Shown here: piece after piece, positions 48,901 to 58,000 of the stretch | Position numbering within the stretch: position 1 is the stretch's first letter | Layout: every line of letters begins with the position of its first letter | NCBI GenBank assembly: GCA_012845835.1 | Contig: JABAKD010000016.1 | Coordinates: 16,831,625 to 16,895,624 of the forward strand | Length of the DNA stretch: 64,000 bases | Source: Undaria pinnatifida | Lineage: Eukaryota; Sar; Phaeophyceae; Laminariales; Alariaceae | Direction: 5' to 3' | Made by a program: the position numbers and the translations under genes | Notes under the pieces: generated by a model | Told to the model about the DNA's origin: nothing | Seen by the model: the letters and a program-made list of their open reading frames with translations, nothing else | The model's database searches: none

Positions 48901-51900
48901 CCCTACCTCACCCAGCCTCCATACTATCCAACTCCCGAAAGGCCTGTAGGTTTTGCGCCTCCCCCCCCAATGTATATACCAGGTATCTAATAGTTTGCCT
49001 GGGTTGGTACCGACGCTGTAAAACATTATACCAGGTATGTATATTGGGGTTGACGCTGGTTGGCAACGACGTTGTAAAACGTGCCACTCATTGCGTGAGC
49101 TAGACAACCAGGGTACTTTTTTTTTTTTTGGCGGTCACCATACAAAGTGGTTACCGAGTTAGATCATATTGTGCCGGGTGGAGAACCCTAACTCCGCACA
49201 AGGGGAATGATCTCATCACGTAGTGTGAATATGGTAAGGCACCCACGAGGCAGTTACATAGTAATACCCATTGCTGTCTCTGGAGTGGTCACACCAGAAA
49301 ACAAATTAAATAATTGGCGCTGTATCTATGAGCAAGAAAATAGGCACAAGGTGCCGAAGTCCGTCTGACGAGCGGTTCTTGGAAGGATACAGTTCACCCT
49401 TCATGCGACTCGCCGAACACCTCACGGCGCTTCGCGCTTGGTGCAAGCAATATCTGCCTGGTTGGTGAAAACCCGACGTGCTCCGCTGGGATGCGAGGGT
49501 CTATGGTCATACGACTACGGCCATGCACAAACTGAGTACCTCCCCCCTCCCCCCGCCCTCCCTCCCCCTACCGCCTCAATCTTACCTGATCCGGCCTCCA
49601 TATTATCCAGTCCAGGAAACTTGGCTTCGTCTTGAGATTTTGGGGGCGTGCTCACCCCGGCAGCGGCGGCGGCGGCGGTACCAGCAGCAGGGGGGGTGAT
49701 AGCCGGGGTAACAGCTGTTCCCCCCCCCCCTCCTAAACCGTTTGTTGCTTGCATGTGTAGCAAAAGAAAGCCCTGGGATGTGGTATGGGATGAGGATGGG
49801 ATGGGACGAGTGTACGGTGGGTATGGGATGGGCATGTGGTGGGTATGGGGGTATGGGACGGATATGGGACGGGTATGGGATGGGTATGTGATGGGTATGT
49901 GATGGGTTTGGGACGGGTATGGGATGGGCATGGGACGGGAATGGGATGGGTATAGGATATATATACCAAGTATATAGGACGGGTATAGTGGAATGAGGAA
50001 GGTTAGGATGGGATGGGCATGGCTAGGGATAAGATGAGATTGGATGGGATGGGTTGGGTTGGAATGGGACGGCATGACGGGATGGGTATGTGTTGGGATG
50101 GGAGGGTATAAGATGGTACAAGGTGGGTATGGGATGGGGTGGGGTGATGATATCGGGCGCGACGGGTTTGGGCTAGAGCGAGATGGGATGGGATAAGATG
50201 AAGCGGGATGGGGTAGAATGCGCCCTTGCCTTTTATCACAACATACAGAACATACATAAAACGCAGGCACGTATGTACGTACATATCTCAGACACCTAGG
50301 GACACGCACAGGCAAAGTCGACGGGCGGAGGGGGAAGGAGGAGGAGGAGGTGCAAAGATTGTGGGGTGTGCTGTACGCGGACGATGCGGGCATCGTATCG
50401 CGATCATCAGAAGGGCCGGAGAGGATGATGACGATGATCGTGACTGCGTGCTCGGCGTTCGGGCTTACCGTCTCCGAGGTGAAAGCAGAGATCATGTGCC
50501 TGCAAATCAAAGGCGGGGGGAATGTGTCCTTCACAATCAATGCAGCCGGTCAGGTATACAAACAAACAATCCAGTTTGTGTATTTGGGCGGGGCTATCAC
50601 CGCAGACAGCGACCTTAGCATTGAAATAATGCGGCGTCTCTGGAGGGCCTGGGCGTGCTTCCAGCGGTACAAGATGGAAATCTATGATCGCCCGAGTGTG
50701 CGCTTACGGTTGAAGGTGCGGTTGCTGAAAGTTGAGGTGGTCGAGACACTTCTTTACGGTTGCACGACGTGGAGCCCGAACAAGCCTGACTATGACATGC
50801 TACGATGGGTTCACCACTCCATGCTCCTCCGATGTCTCGGATGGCGGAAACGGAATCGCGACGACCACACCCTATCGTACGCCGACGCGCCTGCCAAGAC
50901 AGCTTCCGAGAGCATAGAGGCGATAGTGCGCAAACGGAGGATATTGTTTGCGGGATTCGTAGCACGTGTGGGGGAGGAGCGTCTGCCACAGAGGGTGATG
51001 TTTGGGGAGCTTGTTGGGGGTAAGGGCTACTCCGGGGGGGAGGGAGGGAGGGGGGGGGGGGGGGGAGGGGGGGAGGGGGGGAGGGGGGGGCGGGGGCGGG
51101 GGGAGGGGGGGGGCGTCGTACCCAAGAGACTGAAGACTGGGTCTGACCATCATCGTCTTGAAATTTGTGGGCCTTCCAATGGCCGTCACAAGATAGCGTA
51201 AGACCGCCCTGGCTTCTTCGCCTTGTTGCATTCTCTCCAAAGTGCCATTGATAATGCACTTGATACCCTCTATGAGCCCAATGCCGTCTTTAGTCAGCTC
51301 CTAGGGTCTGCTAGTATGACATTTTTTCTCTTTTCCTTTTCTTGATTCCTCTTGTCTTGTCTTCTCTTGCTTTTCCTGTATTTTTTTTTCTCTGCTTTCC
51401 TTTTTTGTTTTTCGATTTCTTGTCTTCTCTTTCCTTTATCTTCTTTTCTTTTCTTTTTTTCTTTTTTGCGATTGACTTGCGTCTGTCGTGCGTATGCGTA
51501 GTGATAGGTACTACGTGCAATATACTTCGAGGTATACGTGGTAGTCTTACTTGGGTAGCAAGCGGTATAGTCGGTTTTTCTAGGCGCGAGTAGTGAGACG
51601 TATGCACCAGTATGGACCTGGCACATCGTAGGCTGACTCCCGATTTCACTTTTTATATGTTCCTGGTGGAGGCATGAATTGCGTCAGCTGTGATATATGC
51701 GTGTACCACCTTCGGTTTGTTTGTGTTTTTTCCCTGGGGTATTCCTCAGCTCCAGAGTGACTGGAACCTGTCCCGTGACCACGGACTTGATTATGCGCGA
51801 TAATGTGAGAGCAACAACAACAACGACAACAACAACAACAGCAACAGCAGCAACAACAACAACAACAACAACAACAACAAAAACAGCAACAACAACGGCA

Positions 51901-51965
51901 ACAACAACAACAAAAACAGCAACAAAAACAGCAACAACAGCAACAACAACAACAACAACAACAGC

Positions 51966-52054
<89 letters not shown>

Positions 52055-55000
52055 AGGCGCATATACAGACGCAATAACAACACACCAAGACACCCCTACA
52101 TGTCAAGAACAACAAACTTTCAACAAAAACAAAACACGTGCACGCAGAAGCAAAGAAAAACGCTCCCACAAACAAAAACCAAAAACCAACACCAACCCGA
52201 GCATCACACAATGATCCCATTCACCTGGAACAACATGGCGTACATGCAGTCATCATCGCACTCCAGGTCAAGCGTCCCATTAACCTCCTCCCCCAACCCC
52301 GTCCCTCCCCCGCCTCCCCCCCCTGCCCCCGCCATTCCCCAGTCACCATACAGCAAACTGAAAGTTCGCGCAGGGTTAGGAATGTCCTCAGACAGCCTTA
52401 AGGCACGGGTGCCGAAAAATCCGGGGTGGCTGGGGTCGGAATCAGTAGCGGGTAAAACAACCGCGATGTTGGTCGCCTTAATCGATTCCAGCCGGTTAAG
52501 TCGGCGCCCCTTGAACCCCTTCAAAAATCCTCCACCGCCTCCGCCTCCACCGCCGCGGTCGTTTCTTCGGTTGGACGCCAGCAGGGGCTTCCATGATATG
52601 GTCTGACATTCGTCCTGTTTTATTTGTTTAGTGCAAAAAACTTATCATGTTAGCTTTGGAATCGTTTATGTTAAATGAGGGCCGAGGGAGAGAAGCGGGC
52701 GACCTTTTTTTTTTTTCTTTTTTTCAATAAAGCTTCTGCTACAATCGTCGGGTGTCGGGAAGCTTCTCCCCGGGGGGAGGGGGGGGTGGCGAGGTTCTTC
52801 CTGATAACAACAAACCTTTCACCCACACCACCTCCACACCGCCACCACCACCATTAACAATAAAAAATAAGAACAAGAACAAGAACAAGAACAAGAACAA
52901 GAAAATAACAAAATCAAGACCAAGAGCAAGAACAAGAGAACAAGAGCAAAAACAAGAACAAGAACATAACAAAATCAAGGCCAAGATCAAGAACAAGAAC
53001 AAGAACAAGAAAAAAATCAAGGCCAAAAGCAAGAACAAGAGCAAGAACAAGAACAAGAACAAGAACAAGAAAATAACAAAATCAAGGCCAAGAGCAAGAA
53101 CAAGAGCAAAGCCAAGAGCAACAAAACAGACAAGGAACACCACCATTCCACCATGACTGCTGCCAACAACACTTTTAACGATAACAACCTCACCACCCGC
53201 AACAACAAAGAATGACACAACGAGATCCTCTAACTCACGGTGTTCTGAAGCATACAACTTGGTCACAAGTGCGATGCGCGACGACCCTCCTGATCACAGC
53301 AACACCACCACCCGTACCACCATCATCAACAACAACACAACACCAACACATCACCAACACCAACACCAACACCACCAACAACAACACAACACCAGCATCA
53401 ACACATCACCAACACCACCATCACCACCACCACTACCAACAACAAAACACCAACACCAACACCAACAACACAACACCAACAACACCACCACCACCAACGA
53501 CGACGACACAACACCAACACAACACCACCACCACCAACAACAACGACACAACACCAACACCAACACCACCACCACCACCAACAGCAACAATACAACACCA
53601 ACACATCACCAACACCAACACCAACACCAACACCAACACCAACACCAACACCAACACCAACACCAACACCAACAACACAACACCACCAACACCACCACCA
53701 CCAACAACAACACATCACCAACACCAACACCAACACCAACACCAACACCAACACCAACACCAATACTAACACCAATACCACCACCACTTCAACCACCACC
53801 ACCACCACCAACAAAAACAACAACAAAAAAATAGCAAGAACAGGAGCGTGAACAAGGGCGAGAACAAACAAGATAAAAAACAAGAACAACAAGAAAAATA
53901 ACAACAAAACAGTGAGTTCCTGGAACTCACGGTGCTCTGAAGCACGATTTGGTCGCACGTGCGGTGCGCGAGATGCCTCCTGACGATGATTCCTTCCCTC
54001 ATCTTCTCGGTGAAGTGGAAAAGCCTGTGCTTCCTCTTGCGATTGAGCTCCTTCTTGCGACGAACCGTCAGTCGACCCTGTGTCAAAAACACCAACACGC
54101 ACGTGAAGACAATACGGAAAAATACAGGATCGAACTATCAAAGTAACACAATATCAATATCGACATCGATACAGAGTATTATCGTAACACCGCAATGCCC
54201 TATAACCAGGTAGGAGGTCTATTCAGTTCGATAGGACCTGATACTGGCGTGTTTCTTACAAACGAGCCGTCGATCTATGATAGCTTCGTCCCACCATCCC
54301 ACCCAACCAACCAAAAGCTGACCCGAAATCAAAACATCCCGGCACCCACTTCCTCCTCCGCCTCCTCCGGCAGGTCATCCAGCAACCATCAACTAACCAT
54401 CCTACCACCCACCACCATCCCACCCAACAAAAGCAACAAAAACACCCCCACCCACCCACCCACCCACCCACCCACCCACAAATCATCCAGTAAACACACG
54501 GCGCTAACCCCTTAAGAGCGCTTCAACCCCTCCCTACACTAATTCCAAGTAACTTCTCCCCCCAAACCGGTATTCAGATGCAAAGGCGTTAACGTTAAAT
54601 CATTTCCATATCCTTAAAAATATTAAGTCCAATTCCAAGTGTTTTGTCCCCACATCGGGAGTGCGGTGCTCAAAAGGGTTATAACTCCTTTAGACCCCCC
54701 AAACCCCTCCCTATACTAATCTCAAGTAACTTGTCCCCAATGTCGGGTTTCCAGTGCCGAAGGCTTTCAAGTACCAATCCACAATCCACGCACTACCCAC
54801 CACCCACCGACCCACCATCCCACTCAGCTACCCACCCACTAACCCACCCCGCCCACCCACCTCCTCTTCCTGCAGGTCGTCGAGCAAGCTCAGCCGCTGC
54901 TTCCTGCCCCCGCCGCCTCCGCCCTCCAGCCCCTCCGACAGGCCAGGTCGAACTTGCGGAGCTCCCGCCTTGCGACCATTCCCGCTGCCAATACCGCTCT

Positions 55001-58000
55001 GCGAGGCAAACGCCCCCGGTGGGCTGTCGGACAATCCCACTACCAGATAAGTTGGCAGGATGGGGCGGGGGCAGGGGCGGGGGCGGGGGCGATGGGTAAG
55101 GCTGACGTTAGAGTTAGGGGATAACCCAACGCCTTGTGGTTGGGAGGCTGTAGCACATCGAGGCTCTCTCTGACCCTCCTGACGTCATCCGGCTTGTGAC
55201 ATCCCTACGCCCCCCTCTCTCCCCCCCCAGTAACGCCTCACGGTTGGGCGGCTGAAGCACGTCGAGACTCTCCCGCCCCATCCTCGCGTCGCTCAGCTTC
55301 TATCATCCCCACACCCCGCTAACCCTCCTCGCGTCGATGAACTTCTGAGATCCGTACACATTCCTTTACCCTCCCCTTCCCCCGCCCCCTCCTCCTCTCC
55401 CACCCCCACCCCCTCCCCTCCCCTCCCCTCCCCTCCCCTCCCACCCCCCTCCCCTCCCTCCCCTTCCTCAACCCTGTCTTCCACCCCCCCCCCAACCCCC
55501 ACCTCCGAAAAAAAACTCACAGTTGGGCGGATGTAGCCCGTCGAGGCTCTCTCTAACCCTCCTGGCATCGTTCAGCTTCTGAGGGCTCAGCTTCCGACCG
55601 CCCCCTGACCCCGAGCCTTCCCCCATGGCAAGCGCTAACTCCAGCACCTCCACCGCGTCTCGGTACTCGTCGTTGGGCTTCAGCACAAGAGCGAACTCGT
55701 ACCTGTCGCCGCAAAAAACGCCGGTGCCGCGGATTAAACAACGGGCGTTTCGTCATGATCGTGATTACTTGTATGGTCATCCTCGTGGTGATTAGTAAGG
55801 TTATACTAGGTACACCATACAAACAACCGGTCTCCACTTGATTATCTAGATGCTTACGGGAAGATCTGTACGATCTAGCTCATTTTACTGGGTGGGAGCC
55901 GCGCGATCTACATGATCTAGCACATACTTCCAGGTCTGGATCTGTGCTTTTGATACAGGGATCTCCTGTCCGTAGATGATGTAGATCATGGCATGGTCGC
56001 CATTGTGGTGGTTCAAAACAAAAACGGTTATCTTTGCAGTATGATACAGGGATCTCCTGTCCGTAGATGATGTAGATCATGGCATGGTTGTCATTGTGGT
56101 GGTTCAAAACAAAAACGGTTGTCATTGCGGATACTGCATCAACTACGGCTAGTGTTACGTTATTTGCGGATAGCAACGACGTTATCACTATCCTTGCGCA
56201 TCATTCGTATTGTCATCGCCATCACTCTGTGGTGAGCGCTTAACTCTAGCGCGTCCATGGCACCGCCATGGCATGGCGGCATTCACCATTGGGCCCAACC
56301 TAACCCTCTTGAGACTTAACCCTTTAGAGTCCCTAACCCCTCCCTATACTAACTCCACGTAATTTCCCCTGCCAAAACGGGTTTCCAGTTCTAAAGGCGT
56401 TAAGAGGGAAAACTTGACAACAAAAAATGACGAATGCGACTTAATCGGCCACTGCTAGTTCGCGATGAGAAAAGTAGTGTCCGAACGGCAACAACGCAAG
56501 TAGTCCTAAGGGACGGGCGGAGCATGACACTACTCGTGCTGCTTGCTGCGCGCTCACGCTACATACTGGCAGACGCTTGGAAACATCGCAATCGTCGTTT
56601 TTTTTGTCGCTATACTATAATCAAGATATGCACGGGGCCCAAAAAGGTCGACCCCCCTGCGCGAGGTCGTATCTGCGGGGGCCGGTGCCGCGGTTCCCGC
56701 GGTCGCCGTTGAGGGGGGAAGTGAAAACGCGGATGTCATTTTCGTTGTCGTTCTTGTTTAACGTTTAATGTTGCCATCATCGGTGTTTGTACGTATGCAT
56801 CGACTTCAGTGTCGAAACGATTGTCGTTACAGTGTGTCATTGTTGGGATAATCTCACCATCATCATCATCTTCGACAACCGCGGGGCAACCAGCCAAGCT
56901 GAAAGTTACAACAAGAAAACACAGAAAACACAGCAAACATGAAAAAAAAAACACGAAAATACCAAATCATACACAAAAACACAAGAAAACACAAAAAAAA
57001 ACAGAACAAAAACACAAAAACACAAACACATTAAACAACACAAACGAACAAAAAAACATAAAAACTCGAACTATAAACATACCACCAGCCACCCCCCGCA
57101 AAAAAGAAAACAGAAAATAAAACAAAAATCGACAGCAACACCCAAAACCACACTTCTCTCACTCGTCGTCTTGTCTAGCCACCTGCGCCCGTCCTCCCCG
57201 GTAGCGCGTCAGCTCCCGAATAAAGTCCATTTCCGACGCCACGCTGTCTTCGTTCTGAGTCGGAGTTCCACCGCCCCCACCCCCACACTTCCCTTTCCCC
57301 CGACCCCCCGAGGCCAATTCCTGCTGCTGCCGAAAGGAGAACGACTTGAGGGGCGGGGTCGGAACATCATCCTCCAAGAACGCCTCCTTCTCACCTCCTG
57401 ACGAGGAAAAGAACTTCGAAAAAGATTTTACCGCGCTTAACTTAGGTGACAACCCCCCCCCCCCCACCACCACCACCACTACCACCGCCTCCACCGCCAA
57501 AACCACCGCCACCACCGTCACCACCACCACCAGGAGGTGATTCATTCTCCCTCGGAGAAAGACGCCTTCCATCAGACGAAACCCCACCACCACCACCGCC
57601 ACCGCCACCAACACCGCGAACTGGAGTTCCACCACGAGGGGGTGTTTGCGGACCCGGAGGGGAGAGCACCTCGTCAGGACGAGGCGTTTCCGGGGGGGGG
57701 ATGGGCAGGCTGGAGGGACATACTTGCTGCAGCGACGGGAGCAAATTCTTCCCTACCGGAGATGGGACCACCTGGTTATCGACGGCGCTGTTAGCGGTGG
57801 CGGTGGTGGTGGTTTTGGCCGCGGCTGGAGATGCGGGACGCTTGGGCGGAGTGGGGGAAGTCATCGCCTGCGGAAATGGGGGGTAGGGGGCGGGGGGGCG
57901 CGCGGGAGTTCTTTATATCTATATTTATCATCAGGGTAACTGCCGTATGATGATGACGATGATCATCATCATCACCATCGCCTGACACAAAGAAAGGTTG

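Larger units (their letters stand above)
49586..54077 (-). other. Anoctamin gene exons 5-7: PH-like domain
   Basis: Residues about 475-655. The order matches PH domains of the phospholipase C and related type: MREGIIVRRHLAHRTCDQIV (first strands), ISWKPL, SIKATNIAVVL, then FFGTRALRLS, then ARTFSLLYGDW, then NGTLDLECDDD leading into a C-terminal helix. Gly-rich inserts interrupt two loops. The usual Trp of the last helix is not seen. By family, such a domain would bind membrane phosphoinositides or a protein partner; this is inference. Confidence 0.6.

Noticed and set aside
49515-50540. 341-codon minus-strand frame as a single gene
   Set aside because: Only its last part (49772-49586) is an anoctamin exon; the rest is minisatellite and the antisense of the LINE fragment.
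51684-52220. 178-codon Val/Cys-rich minus frame and polyThr plus frame
   Set aside because: All frames of a (CAA)n tract.
53212-53834. Thr/Asn/His-rich frames of 185-191 codons and a 247-codon minus frame
   Set aside because: ACCAAC/CACCAA repeat array; only 54077-53931 (minus) inside the longest frame is a real exon.
56736-56954. Candidate extra anoctamin exon near 56900 (minus) with acceptor and GTGAG donor
   Set aside because: In the phase required after exon 2 it contains a stop, whereas joining exon 2 (donor at 57162) directly to exon 3 restores an exact codon.
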